Shown piece after piece: positions 43,742 to 52,672 of a stretch of DNA of 64,000 bases. Made by a program: the position numbers and the translations under genes. The stretch is from positions 310,001 through 374,000 of the forward strand of contig NZ_JAJPDW010000001.1 of assembly GCF_021654035.1 (NCBI RefSeq). The letters run 5' to 3'. The stretch comes from Microbacterium aurantiacum. GTDB lineage: Bacteria > Actinomycetota > Actinomycetes > Actinomycetales > Microbacteriaceae. Every line of letters starts with the position of its first letter. Position 1 is the first letter of the stretch. Under the pieces are notes generated by a model that was not told the DNA's origin, searched no databases, and saw only the letters and a program-made list of their open reading frames with translations.

Positions 43742-44587
43742 ATGACCGGGACTCGCCGCCGGACGTACTCGCTCGGCATCGCCGTCGACTGGTTCTTCTT
43801 CGTCTTCGCGGGCCTCGCGGCGGTCTGGCTGGCCTACCTCAGCTTCACCGAATCGTTCCGCGTGGGTTGGTGGGGGCTCCCCTTCTTCATCGGCTTCTGG
43901 GTGCTCCTGGCCTACCTGGTGCTCCCGCGCCTGCACCGGATCCTCACGACCGTGTACGTGCCGGACTACTTCATCGGTCGCACGCGCACGAGCGACGGCC
44001 TCCTCGGCGATCCGGTGAACCTCGCCCTCCTCGGCGAGGGGGCGCAGATCGAGCAGGCGATGCGCCGCGCCGGGTGGACGAAGGCCGACCCGGTGACCCT
44101 CGCGTCGTCGTGGCGCATCATCACCTCGACGCTCCGTCGGCGGAGCTACCACGAAGCCCCGGTCAGCCCCCTTTTCCTGTTCGGGCGCCAGCAGGACTTC
44201 GCCTACCAGCAGGAGGTCGACGGCAATCCCGCCCAGCGCCACCACGTGCGGTTCTGGCGGTGCCCCGACGGCTGGCTCCTCCCCGGCGGCACGCGCGTGG
44301 ACTGGCTCGCGGCGGGCACCTTCGACACCCGTGTCGGGCTGTCGCTGTTCACCCTCCAGGTCACCCACAAGATCGACGCCGACACGGATGTCGAGCGTGA
44401 CCACATCGTCCGCACCGTGTCGGAGGCCGACCCGCGCGTGCGGGTGGACGTCATCGCCGACTTCGCCACCGGCTACCACGCCCGGAACGGCGGGGGAGAC
44501 AGCATCCGCACCGACGGGGATCTGCCGATCATCGACGTCCGCGCGGTTACGGTCGCCCATCCCGCCGACGAGGAGGTGAGGTCGTGA
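43742..44587 (+). CDS. LssY C-terminal-domain membrane protein
   Basis: A 281-aa protein. Two or three N-terminal helices (AVDWFFFVFAGLAAVWLAYL; LPFFIGFWVLLAYLVLP) precede the LssY_C domain: GDPVNLALLGEGAQIEQAMRRAGWTKADP, SSWRIITSTLRRRSY, SPLFLFGRQQDFAYQQE and RHHVRFWRCPDGW. LssY was named from a Legionella secretion locus; the biochemical role is unknown. Its stop overlaps the next gene by 4 nt, so the two are coupled. Confidence 0.85.
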   Translation: MTGTRRRTYSLGIAVDWFFFVFAGLAAVWLAYLSFTESFRVGWWGLPFFIGFWVLLAYLVLPRLHRILTTVYVPDYFIGRTRTSDGLLGDPVNLALLGEGAQIEQAMRRAGWTKADPVTLASSWRIITSTLRRRSYHEAPVSPLFLFGRQQDFAYQQEVDGNPAQRHHVRFWRCPDGWLLPGGTRVDWLAAGTFDTRVGLSLFTLQVTHKIDADTDVERDHIVRTVSEADPRVRVDVIADFATGYHARNGGGDSIRTDGDLPIIDVRAVTVAHPADEEVRS

Positions 44588-45132
44588 ACCCCGACCACGC
44601 GCACGCGCACCACCACGCGCCGCACAAGCGGCCGGCGTACGAGCCGGGGGCGCTGCTGCTCTCGCCCGTCCGCTACGACCCGGACATGCCGCGACCGGCC
44701 ACGACCGTCGCGGGGAGTCTCCTGGTGCTCCTCCGGGTGATCGCCGGGGCGCTCATCCTGTGGGAGATCGCGCGGGAGTGGGACACGTTCTTCGCCGACG
44801 CGATCGCGGCCGACCCCTCGCTCGGGTCGCCGGACGTGAAGGCGATCCTCCTCGGGCTGGTGCTCATCGGAGGGAGCACGTTCCTCCTCATCGACGCCGT
44901 GCTCGGAATCCTGATCTATCGTGGCCATAACTGGCCGCGCGTGCTCGTCATGCTGTTCTCGGTCATCTCCATCAGCACCGTGTTCACCGCGTGGTGGGTG
45001 CGGGGCGAGGAGATCACCCTGGACGGGACGTTCCTGTCGCTGAGCCTGGACATCCTGCTGCTGCTCGCGCTGTCGAGCCGCAGCGCGGCGGCCTACGCCC
45101 GCCGGAACGAGAGACGACCCGAGAACGACTGA
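44584..45132 (+). CDS. Membrane protein of unknown function (182 aa)
   Basis: A His-rich N-terminus (NPDHAHAHHHAPHKRPAYEP, possibly metal binding) precedes four transmembrane helices (GSLLVLLRVIAGALILWEIA; ILLGLVLIGGSTFLLIDAVL; NWPRVLVMLFSVISISTVFT; LSLSLDILLLLALSS). GTG overlaps the LssY-protein stop (GTGA), and the J-domain gene follows 12 nt later. No family is recognised. Confidence 0.75.
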   Translation: MNPDHAHAHHHAPHKRPAYEPGALLLSPVRYDPDMPRPATTVAGSLLVLLRVIAGALILWEIAREWDTFFADAIAADPSLGSPDVKAILLGLVLIGGSTFLLIDAVLGILIYRGHNWPRVLVMLFSVISISTVFTAWWVRGEEITLDGTFLSLSLDILLLLALSSRSAAAYARRNERRPEND

Positions 45133-45144
45133 GGAAGGAGCGGG

Positions 45145-46104
45145 ATGTTCGACAGCCCGCTGTCGGCCTCCGCGTACGACGTGCTGGGGGTCGCCCCCGA
45201 CGTCGACGACGACGCCCTCCGCAAGGCCTACCGCCTGCGTCTGCGACAGACCCATCCCGACACCGGCGGCGACGCCGCGACCTTCGTGCAGGTCCAGCGC
45301 GCGTGGGAGCTCGTCGGCACCGCCGACGCCCGCGCGGCGTACGACCGCGGGCACGGCTTCGGCTCGAGCGCGGCGCCGGAGTGGTCGGATGCCGCGGGGT
45401 CGGCATCCGATGCCACCGCGTGGCGCGCCCCGCGGGCGGCCTCCCGCGACACCCGTCCGCGGGCCCGTTCGCACGGGCATCCGGGTGGCTGGCGACGCGA
45501 GCGCTACCTCGACCTCATGCGCGAGTGGGTCGGCCGCGGCGTTCCGCTGGAGGACCCGTACGACCCGGCGCTCGTGCGCACCGCCCCGCACCACCTGCGA
45601 CGGCTGCTCGCCGACGCGCTCGCCGAGGAGGCGACCGCCCGCATCGTCGCCGATCTCGGCATGGGGTACACGGTGTGGCACGACGTGATGGTCGAGGGTC
45701 GCGACGCCGGATCCGACGACAAGATCGACCACATCGTGCTGGGCCCGAGCGGCCTCTACGGGGTGCTGTCGGAGGACTTCGGCGGACCGGTCGGTGTCCG
45801 TCGCGGCGAGATCGTGGGCGACGGCGTGGTGGGCACGCCGATCGCGGACCTCGTCGCGCGCGTGCGCGGCATGGGTCGTGCGGCGGGGGTGCGCTTCCGC
45901 GGCGCGATCGTGGTGCTCCCCGACGACGACCTCGACCAGGCGATCACCGAGCTCGGCAAGGTGCGCGGTGTGCCCGTCGCGGTCGTCGCGCGCAGCGCGC
46001 TGTCGACGATCCTCCGCCGCGGGCTCACCGGCGCGCGCGCGATGGGCGGCAACGAGGTCTTCGACGCGCGTACGCGTCTGCAGCAGCGGGTGCGCTTCGC
46101 CTGA
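45145..46104 (+). CDS. J-domain protein with NERD-like C-terminal domain
   Basis: A 319-aa protein. Residues 8-68 are a J domain (SAYDVLGVAPDVDDDALRKA, with the HPD motif in QTHPDTGGD) that would stimulate DnaK. A basic linker follows (about 85-120), then a domain with DDKIDHIVLGPSGLYGVLSE (about 190-215), resembling the NERD nuclease-related fold (DhxhhxxxGxxxhD-like), though not all catalytic residues can be assigned. AAGGAGCGGG precedes the ATG. It would link a chaperone to DNA or RNA processing; that is inference. Confidence 0.75.
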   Translation: MFDSPLSASAYDVLGVAPDVDDDALRKAYRLRLRQTHPDTGGDAATFVQVQRAWELVGTADARAAYDRGHGFGSSAAPEWSDAAGSASDATAWRAPRAASRDTRPRARSHGHPGGWRRERYLDLMREWVGRGVPLEDPYDPALVRTAPHHLRRLLADALAEEATARIVADLGMGYTVWHDVMVEGRDAGSDDKIDHIVLGPSGLYGVLSEDFGGPVGVRRGEIVGDGVVGTPIADLVARVRGMGRAAGVRFRGAIVVLPDDDLDQAITELGKVRGVPVAVVARSALSTILRRGLTGARAMGGNEVFDARTRLQQRVRFA

Positions 46105-46146
46105 CGGCGCGAGGTCCTCGGCCGCCCGCCTGAGCCCGCGTGAGGA

Positions 46147-47559
46147 TCAGTCGGCGAGGCCGAAGAGTTCGAGCGGGTGGGTGAGGCGCCACCAGACGCT
46201 CGGGGGCTCGATGTCTTCGGCCAGCCGCAGGTCGACGAGGTCGTCGTCGAGCGGACCGTCGACCGAGAGCGCTCCGACGACGTCGCCGGCGGTGCGGGCG
46301 TCGCCGAGGTCGTACCGGGTCGACACCGTTCCGGCCCCGCCGTTCCACAGGACGACGGCCGCGTCGCTCGCCGTGACGATCGAGACCTCCTCGCCCCACT
46401 CCGTGCGGACGAGCCCCGCGACGGTGTCGGCGGTGACGGACGGCCGCGGCTGCAGCTCCTGCTCCAGCTGCGCGTACAGCGCGCGCGACGCCTCGACCCG
46501 CGCCGCGTCATCGGGCTGGCCGAGGACGGCGGCGTACAGCCGGACGGTGGTCTCACCGGCGACGACGTCCTTCGCCGAGAGGAGGTTCCACGCGTCGAGG
46601 GTGCCGGTCTTGATGCCGAGCACGCCGGGGTCGGCGAGGAGTCCGTTGGTGTTCTCCACCCGGCCGGCGCCCGGGAGCTCGATCGCCTGCTTCGAGACGA
46701 TCTCGGCGACCACCGGGTTCTCCATCGCCTTCTTCGCCAGCGGGATGAGCGCCTCGGCGGTGGCGGTGTTCCCCAGGTCCATGCCCGTCGGCTCGACGAC
46801 GGTGATGCCGGGGATGCCGTGGGTGGCCAGCCACGACCGTGCCGCCGAGGCGAACACCTGGTCCGAGGGCCAGATCGTGGATGCGAGGCGCTCGGCGTAG
46901 TTGTTCGCCGACCCCACGAGGATCCCCTCGAGCATCTGGTACTGCGTGAGTGCGCCGTCGATCGGGACGTCGAGGGCGGACTCCCCGCGGGCGCGGTAGT
47001 CCCAGTACTCGAGCATGTCCGCGTAACGGAACCGGTACTCCGGGCCCTGCTCGCCCGGGGCGAGGGGCAGCTCGTCGAGGATCATCAGCGCCGTGACGAC
47101 CTTGGTGATGCTGGCGATGGATGCCGGATCCAGCGACGACGCGAGCGTCTCGTCGATGCCCTCGACCGCGATCGCCGCCGATCCCGCGCCGGGCCACGCC
47201 GGAGCCGCAGCGACCGAGGCGATCGGCTCGACCTGCACGGGGGCCACCTCCGGTGCCACGGCGTGCAGCGGCCAGAGGAGGGTGGTGGCCGCATACGCGC
47301 CGGCGAGCGCGGCGAACACCCCGACCGGGATGAGGACCCCCGGGCGGAGGATCGAGCGGCGCGGGGCGTCGGCGAGCAGGTCGGGTTCGACCGGGACGAA
47401 GGGAGCGGATGCCGTGGCGAAGTCGGTCCGGGACGACGCGCCCGTGACCCGCTTCGGGTCGAGCCACGCCAGCGCCCCCGTCGGGGTCGGGCCCGTCGTC
47501 GACGCGACGTTCTCCCGACGCGCGCGACGCGTCGTCGCCGGGGCTTCGTCCACGCTCAC
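46147..47559 (-). CDS. D-alanyl-D-alanine carboxypeptidase-like (peptidase S11)
   Basis: A 470-aa membrane-anchored penicillin-binding protein. A cytosolic N-terminus of about 70 residues precedes one membrane helix (PGVLIPVGVFAALAGAYAAT), then the transpeptidase fold with SITK (ASIASITKVVTALMILDE), SANN (GILVGSANNYAERLA) and KTG (LGIKTGTLDAWN), the complete S11 triad. It trims peptidoglycan stem peptides outside the membrane. GTG at 47559 follows TATCTT by 6 nt. It is divergent from the thiamine-precursor importer. Confidence 0.93.
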   Translation of the reverse strand: MSVDEAPATTRRARRENVASTTGPTPTGALAWLDPKRVTGASSRTDFATASAPFVPVEPDLLADAPRRSILRPGVLIPVGVFAALAGAYAATTLLWPLHAVAPEVAPVQVEPIASVAAAPAWPGAGSAAIAVEGIDETLASSLDPASIASITKVVTALMILDELPLAPGEQGPEYRFRYADMLEYWDYRARGESALDVPIDGALTQYQMLEGILVGSANNYAERLASTIWPSDQVFASAARSWLATHGIPGITVVEPTGMDLGNTATAEALIPLAKKAMENPVVAEIVSKQAIELPGAGRVENTNGLLADPGVLGIKTGTLDAWNLLSAKDVVAGETTVRLYAAVLGQPDDAARVEASRALYAQLEQELQPRPSVTADTVAGLVRTEWGEEVSIVTASDAAVVLWNGGAGTVSTRYDLGDARTAGDVVGALSVDGPLDDDLVDLRLAEDIEPPSVWWRLTHPLELFGLAD

Positions 47560-47588
47560 CCGGCCAAGATACCGCGCCCGGGCGCCGC

Positions 47589-47694
47589 TATACTCGAGCG
47601 CACAACCACGGGAGTCCGGTGAGCCGGGCTGAGAGGAAGCGATCCACGCTTCGACCGTCGAACCTGATCCGGATCATGCCGGCGCAGGGAGGAG
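47589..47694 (+). promoter_or_regulatory. TPP (thi-box) riboswitch with its promoter
   Basis: TATACT at 47589-47594 is the -10 box. The aptamer (about 47603-47694) has the conserved GGCTGAGAGGAAGC, GAACCTGATCCGGATCATGC and GCGCAGGGAGGA elements of the thiamin pyrophosphate riboswitch. The final GGGAGGAG doubles as the ribosome-binding site of the ATG at 47700, so ligand binding should block translation. Confidence 0.95.
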
Positions 47695-47699
47695 CATCG

Positions 47700-48335
47700 A
47701 TGTCTGCATCCACGTCCACGTCCGTCCCCACCTCGACGCCGCCGCGGACGCACCGCTGGCGCGTCGTCGACATCGTCGTCGCCAGCGTCCTGGGCGTCGC
47801 GTGCGGACTCGTCTTCCTGCTGTGGAACGTCGCCTACCGCGGTCCGAGCGCGTTCCTCGAGCCGCTCCTGCCGGGGCTCCAGGGACTCCTCGACGGACCC
47901 TGGCTGTTCGCGGGCGTCCTCGGCGCCCTCATCATCCGCAAGCCCGGCGCGGCGGTGTACACCGAACTCGTCGCGGCGGCCGTGTCGGCGCTCACGCTGG
48001 TCGGCAACACGTGGGGCGCGTTCCTCACCCTCGAGGCGGGGCTCGTGCAGGGCCTCGGTGCCGAGCTGATCTTCCTCGCCTTCTTCTACCGCCGCTGGTC
48101 GCTGCCGGTCGCCGTCCTCGCGGGGATCGGGGCGGCCCTCCTCGGCGGCGTGAACAACCTCCTGCTCTGGTACGCCGGCGCCGACATCACCTTCGTCGTC
48201 GTCTACCTCATCAGCACGATGATCTCGGGCGCGGTGATCGCCGGTGCGCTGTCGTGGGCGATCGCGCGCGGCCTCGCGGCCACCGGCGCCCTCGACCGGT
48301 TCGCGTCGGGTCGCGCGCACCGCACCCGCGTCTGA
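47700..48335 (+). CDS. ykoE: ECF-type thiamine-precursor transporter substrate-binding component (YkoE family)
   Basis: A 211-aa membrane protein with five to six helices, matching YkoE: WNVAYRGPSAFLEPLLPGLQ, AGVLGALIIRKPGAAVYTEL, TWGAFLTLEAGLVQGLGAEL. It binds hydroxymethylpyrimidine or thiamine and works with ATPase and T component encoded downstream (ykoD, ykoC). The start is set by the TPP riboswitch SD. The upstream riboswitch makes expression respond to thiamine status. Confidence 0.93.
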   Translation: MSASTSTSVPTSTPPRTHRWRVVDIVVASVLGVACGLVFLLWNVAYRGPSAFLEPLLPGLQGLLDGPWLFAGVLGALIIRKPGAAVYTELVAAAVSALTLVGNTWGAFLTLEAGLVQGLGAELIFLAFFYRRWSLPVAVLAGIGAALLGGVNNLLLWYAGADITFVVVYLISTMISGAVIAGALSWAIARGLAATGALDRFASGRAHRTRV

Positions 48336-48337
48336 GC

Positions 48338-49804
48338 GTGTCGCGGATGCCGGGCACCGCGGCCGCGGTGCGGGTGCGCGGATGGGGCTGGCGGCACGCG
48401 TCGCGACGCGCCTGGGCGGTGCGTGGCCTCGACCTGCGGATCGAGCCGGGGGAGCGGGTCCTCCTCCTCGGCGCATCCGGGGCCGGGAAGTCCACGCTCC
48501 TCCAGGGGCTTGCGGGCGTGCTCGGCGGCGCGGAGGAGGGCGAGTCCGAGGGGGAGCTGCTCCTCGACGACGTTCCCGCGGAAGCCGCGCGCGGGCGCGC
48601 GGGCCTCCTCCTGCAGGATCCCGATGCGCAGGTGATCCTCGCCCGGGTCGGCGACGACATCGCGTTCGGCTGCGAGAACCTCGGCATCCCGCACGACGAG
48701 ATCTGGCCACGCGTGCACGCCGCCCGCGAGGCGGTCGGGCTCGACGTGCCGCTGGACCGCGCGACGAAGGAGCTCTCCGGCGGGCAGAAGCAGCGGATGG
48801 CGCTCGCCGGCGTCCTCGCGATGCGGCCGGGGCTGATCCTGCTCGACGAACCCACCGCCAACCTCGACCCGCACGGTGTCGCCGAGGTGCGCGCCGCCGT
48901 CGGCGGCCTCCTCGACGCCCACCCGGCGACCCTCGTGGTCGTCGAGCATCGCGTGGAGGTGTGGCTTCCGCTGGTCACGCGGGTGATCGTCCTGGGCGCG
49001 GGTGATGAGGGCGTGATCGCCGACGGGACGCCCGCCGAGGTTCTGGGCGCGCAGCGCGCACGGTTGACGGATGCCGGGGTCTGGGTCCCCGCCTCGCCCC
49101 CGCCGCATCCCGCCCCGCCCGCCTCGGCGCCCGGTGACGTGCTCCTGCGCGCCCGCGACCTCGCGGTGCAGCGCGTGGCGGGCACTCCGGTGGCCTCCGG
49201 TATCGATGCGGACGTGCGTGCCGGCGCGGCGCTGGCGATCACCGGGCCGAACGGCGCGGGGAAGTCGACCCTCGGTCTCACGCTCGCGGGGCTCATCGCC
49301 CCGGCATCCGGTCTCCTCGAAGCCTCGGACGCGCTCGCCGCCGGGGCGGGCCCCGCGCCGATCCGCTGGCGATCGAGGCAGCTGCTCACGCGCATCGGCA
49401 CGGTCTTCCAGGGCCCCGAGCATCAGCTGCTCGAGCGCACGGTGCGGGCCGAGCTCGAGGTCGGGCCGCGCGCCCTCGGACAGGATGCCGCGGCGCGGGA
49501 CGCCGTGGTCGATGAGCTCCTCGCGCGCCTCCGGCTGGATCATCTGGCCGCCGCCAACCCGTACACGCTCTCCGGAGGGGAGAAGCGCCGTCTCACGGTG
49601 GCCGCGGCGCTCGCGACCGCGCCGCGGGTGCTGGTCCTCGACGAGCCGACGTTCGGGCAGGACGCGCGGACGTGGGGGGAGATGGTCGCGCTCCTCGCGC
49701 GCCTGCGGGACGAGGGGTCGGCGATCGTGACGATCACGCACGACGCCGACGTCGTGCGTGCCCTCCACGCCGCGCGGGTCGAGATCCGCGGGGCGACGCG
49801 ATGA
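48338..49804 (+). CDS. ykoD: ECF transporter ATPase with two ABC domains (YkoD family)
   Basis: A 488-aa protein with two full ATP-binding cassettes in one chain: GASGAGKSTLLQGLA / LSGGQKQRMALAGVLA / LILLDEPTANLD, then GPNGAGKSTLGLTLA / LSGGEKRRLTVAAALA / VLVLDEPTFGQD, both canonical. A Pro/Ala linker (about residues 250-265) joins them. GTG at 48338 begins 2 nt after the YkoE stop; ATG at 48347 is an alternative. It powers the importer. Confidence 0.95.
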   Translation: MSRMPGTAAAVRVRGWGWRHASRRAWAVRGLDLRIEPGERVLLLGASGAGKSTLLQGLAGVLGGAEEGESEGELLLDDVPAEAARGRAGLLLQDPDAQVILARVGDDIAFGCENLGIPHDEIWPRVHAAREAVGLDVPLDRATKELSGGQKQRMALAGVLAMRPGLILLDEPTANLDPHGVAEVRAAVGGLLDAHPATLVVVEHRVEVWLPLVTRVIVLGAGDEGVIADGTPAEVLGAQRARLTDAGVWVPASPPPHPAPPASAPGDVLLRARDLAVQRVAGTPVASGIDADVRAGAALAITGPNGAGKSTLGLTLAGLIAPASGLLEASDALAAGAGPAPIRWRSRQLLTRIGTVFQGPEHQLLERTVRAELEVGPRALGQDAAARDAVVDELLARLRLDHLAAANPYTLSGGEKRRLTVAAALATAPRVLVLDEPTFGQDARTWGEMVALLARLRDEGSAIVTITHDADVVRALHAARVEIRGATR

Positions 49805-50589
49805 CGCTGGCGCCGGACCAGGCGCGCACGAGCACGATGGCGCGGGTGAACCCCGTGGCGAAGCTCGCCGCGACGATGGTGCTCACCGTGCCGCTCGTCT
49901 TGACCCTCGACGTCGTCTCGGCGGGGGCGGCGCTTTTCGTCGAGCTGCTCCTGATGCCGTGGGCGGGGCTCCGATGGGGCGAGTTCTGGCGGCGGACGTG
50001 GCTCGTGTGGGCCCTCGCTCCGCTCACCGGCGTGACGATCGCCCTCTACGGGCGGACGAGCGGACAGGTCTACGTCGAGTGGCTCGCGGTGCGCGTCAGC
50101 GACGGATCGCTCGAGCTGGCCCTGGCGACGACGCTGCGCGTGCTCGCCATCGCCCTGCCGTCTGTCGTGCTCTTCGCGAGCGTCGATCCCACGGACCTCG
50201 CCGACGGACTGTCGCAGATCTGGCGGCTTCCGGCGCGGTTCGTGCTGGGGGCGCTCGCGGGCCTGCGGATGGTCGGTCTCTTCCTCGACGACTGGCGCGC
50301 GCTCGAACTCGCCCGCCGCGCCCGCGGTGTCGCCGACCGGGGGCGGCTGCGCCGGTTCCTCGGGATGGCGTTCGCGCTGCTCGTGCTGTCCATCCGTCGC
50401 GGTGCGAAGCTCGCCACCGCGATGGAGGCACGCGGCTTCGGCGCTCCGGGACCGCGGACGTGGGCACGCATCTCGACGTTCGGCGGGCGCGAATGGGCGC
50501 TCATCGCCGTGGGGGCGGGGATCGCCCTCGTCGCGGTCGCCGCGGCCCTCGCCGCCGGCACGTGGAACTTCATCCTCGGCCCCGGCTGA
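49801..50589 (+). CDS. ykoC: ECF transporter T component (YkoC family)
   Basis: A 262-aa membrane protein with about five helices and the EcfT signature: an N-terminal VNPVAKLAATMVLTVPLVL and the cytosolic coupling helices with ARRARG (ALELARRARGVADRGRL) and AMEARGF. The ATG overlaps ykoD's stop (ATGA). It completes the TPP-regulated ykoEDC operon and ends 12 nt from the convergent YjbR-like gene. Confidence 0.92.
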   Translation: MTLAPDQARTSTMARVNPVAKLAATMVLTVPLVLTLDVVSAGAALFVELLLMPWAGLRWGEFWRRTWLVWALAPLTGVTIALYGRTSGQVYVEWLAVRVSDGSLELALATTLRVLAIALPSVVLFASVDPTDLADGLSQIWRLPARFVLGALAGLRMVGLFLDDWRALELARRARGVADRGRLRRFLGMAFALLVLSIRRGAKLATAMEARGFGAPGPRTWARISTFGGREWALIAVGAGIALVAVAAALAAGTWNFILGPG

Positions 50590-50601
50590 CGGGCGCCGCG
50601 C

Positions 50602-50997
50602 TCACCCGCGGGCATCGAGTTCGCGCACGAGCCGCGCCGGTGCCGTGCGGCGGAAGGACGCGTCGAGGAGTTCACCGATCTCGCCGGGCTCGGCATCCGC
50701 GAGGTCGATCGCGAGCCAGCCGCTCGGGCCGAGATAGGCGGGGACCCAGACGCGGGGGTCCTGCGCCAGCGCGGCCGCGTCGCCCGGGTCGGGGAGGAAG
50801 AGGACCGCCTCGTCGTGGCGTCGGGTCATGTCGGCCTTCGCCGCGCCCCCGTAGTAGCAGAAGACCTTCACGGTGAAGAAGGCGGGCCGGCCGTGGCTCA
50901 CCTTCTCGGCGGCGCCGGGGAGGGCGAGCGCGATCTCGCGCACTCGCGCGAGGGAAGGGTCATCCGGGTCGAACATGAGCGGATGGGGCTCGGCCAT
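50602..50997 (-). CDS. MmcQ/YjbR-family protein
   Basis: A 131-aa YjbR-fold protein: LARVREIALALPGAAEKVSHGRP, FFTVKVFCYYGG, VWVPAYLGPSGWLAIDL and the C-terminal ELLDASFRRTAPARLV. The fold is cyclic-dinucleotide/DNA-binding-like, but its function is unproven. It is divergent from the SDR operon. Confidence 0.88.
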   Translation of the reverse strand: MAEPHPLMFDPDDPSLARVREIALALPGAAEKVSHGRPAFFTVKVFCYYGGAAKADMTRRHDEAVLFLPDPGDAAALAQDPRVWVPAYLGPSGWLAIDLADAEPGEIGELLDASFRRTAPARLVRELDARG

Positions 50998-51113
50998 GCC
51001 GCCATCCTGGCACCGGACGGCGCCCGGGGCGACCCCGATTCCTCGTGAGACGCAGTCCCGCCTAAGCTGACATGTGATGTCGACGCCCCCGGGCGCAGTT
51101 CGAAGGAGAACGG

Positions 51114-51875
51114 ATGGACCTCACCTCCGCCGCCGCCCTGGTCACCGGCGGTGCCAGCGGCCTGGGCCTCGCCACGGCCCGACGCCTCATCGACGCCGGC
51201 GCCGCCGTCACGCTCGTCGACCTCCCCGGGTCTCCCGGTGCGGACGTGGCGGCCGAGATCGGGGCGTCCTTCGCCGCGGCCGACGTCACCGACCCGGAGC
51301 AGGTCGCGGCCGCCGTGGCGCAGGCGGGCGAAGCCGGCCCGCTGCGCGTCGTCGTCAACTGCGCGGGGATCGCCCCGCCCGCGAAGGTCCTCGATCGAGA
51401 CGGCGTCCCCACCCCGATCGCCGACTTCGAGCGCCTCGTCCGCGTGAACCTCCTCGGCACCTACACCGTCATCGCGCACGGTGCCGCCGCGATGGCCCGT
51501 ACCGAGCCGGACGGCTCCGGGGACCGCGGCGTCATCATCAGCACGGCGAGCGTCGCAGCCTTCGACGGGCAGATCGGTCAGCCCGCGTACGCGGCCAGCA
51601 AGGGCGGCGTCCACGCGATGACCCTCCCGATCGCGCGTGAGCTCGCCCGGCACGCGATCCGGGTGGTCACCATCGCCCCCGGGATCATGGAGACGCCCAT
51701 GCTCGCGGGGCTCCCGCAGCCCGCGCAGGACTCGCTCGGTCGGCAGGTGCCCTATCCCGCCCGGCTCGGGAAACCCGACGAGTACGCGCGACTGGTGATG
51801 GCGATCGTCGACAACGGCTACCTGAACGGCGAGACGATCCGCCTCGACGGCGCGATCCGGATGGCACCGAAATGA
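51114..51875 (+). CDS. 3-hydroxyacyl-CoA dehydrogenase-like SDR
   Basis: A 253-aa short-chain dehydrogenase resembling HSD17B10-type 3-hydroxyacyl-CoA dehydrogenases: TGGASGLGLATARRL (NAD-binding), NCAGIA, STASVAAFDGQIGQPAYAASKGG (Ser/Tyr/Lys triad), and APGIMETPMLAGLP. It is first in a three-gene operon with overlapping ATGA starts. A GAAGGAG site precedes the ATG; a TAAGCT box lies about 45 nt upstream. A role in fatty or branched-chain acyl-CoA oxidation is inferred. Confidence 0.9.
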   Translation: MDLTSAAALVTGGASGLGLATARRLIDAGAAVTLVDLPGSPGADVAAEIGASFAAADVTDPEQVAAAVAQAGEAGPLRVVVNCAGIAPPAKVLDRDGVPTPIADFERLVRVNLLGTYTVIAHGAAAMARTEPDGSGDRGVIISTASVAAFDGQIGQPAYAASKGGVHAMTLPIARELARHAIRVVTIAPGIMETPMLAGLPQPAQDSLGRQVPYPARLGKPDEYARLVMAIVDNGYLNGETIRLDGAIRMAPK

Positions 51876-52672
51876 GCGGGGACACCACCGACATGCACTC
51901 AGACGACTCGTCGATCCTCCTCGCCCGTGAGGGGGCCCTCGCGCGCGTGCGCTTCAACCGCCCGGCGTCCCTGAACGCCATGGGCTTCGCGATGGGTCGC
52001 CTGTGGCGTGACATCGCGCGCGAGATCACCAGCGACGACACGGTCGGGGCCGTCCTCATCGAGGCCTCGGGGCCGGCGTTCTGCGCCGGGGGCGACGTGC
52101 GCGAGATGGCCACGTCCGGTGCCGACGGCGGGGCGGTCACCGAGACCGCGCACGTCATCCACGACGGCATCCGTGCGTTCGTGGAATCGTCGATCCCCGT
52201 CGTCGCGGCCGTCCAGGGCGCCGTCGCCGGCGGCGGGCTCGGCCTCATGCTCGCGGCGGACTACATCGTCGCGTCCGAGAGCGCGCGCTTCGTGAGCAAG
52301 TACGCCGAGATCGGACTCACCCCCGACCTCGGAGTCTCCACCCTCCTCCCCGCCGCCATCGGTCAGCGCCGGGCCCTGCGCATGCTGCTGCAGGACGTCA
52401 CGATCGATGCGGACACGGCCCTCGACTGGGGGCTCGTGACCGAGGTCGTCACGCCCGCCGACGTCGCCGGGCGCGCGCTCGCCGTCGCCCGGAGCTGGCT
52501 CACGGGGGCGACGGGGGCGTACGGTCAGGCCAAGCGGCTCGTCCGCGCCGGTGCGGAGCGCGACTTCGCCGCCAACCTCGCCGATGAGGCCGCCACGATC
52601 GGCGCACGATTCGACACCCCGGAGGCGGCCGCACGCATCCGGGCCTTCGCTTCCGGAAAGGACGCCCGATGA
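51872..52672 (+). CDS. Enoyl-CoA hydratase/isomerase family protein
   Basis: A 266-aa crotonase-fold enzyme: RVRFNRPASLNAMGFAMGRL, oxyanion loop FCAGGDVREMAT, QGAVAGGGLGLMLAADYI, and FVSKYAEIGLTPDLG in the segment that normally bears catalytic Glu residues. ATG overlaps the SDR stop and a second SDR follows with another ATGA overlap. The product is probably the hydratase step of the same acyl-CoA pathway. Confidence 0.9.
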   Translation: MSGDTTDMHSDDSSILLAREGALARVRFNRPASLNAMGFAMGRLWRDIAREITSDDTVGAVLIEASGPAFCAGGDVREMATSGADGGAVTETAHVIHDGIRAFVESSIPVVAAVQGAVAGGGLGLMLAADYIVASESARFVSKYAEIGLTPDLGVSTLLPAAIGQRRALRMLLQDVTIDADTALDWGLVTEVVTPADVAGRALAVARSWLTGATGAYGQAKRLVRAGAERDFAANLADEAATIGARFDTPEAAARIRAFASGKDAR

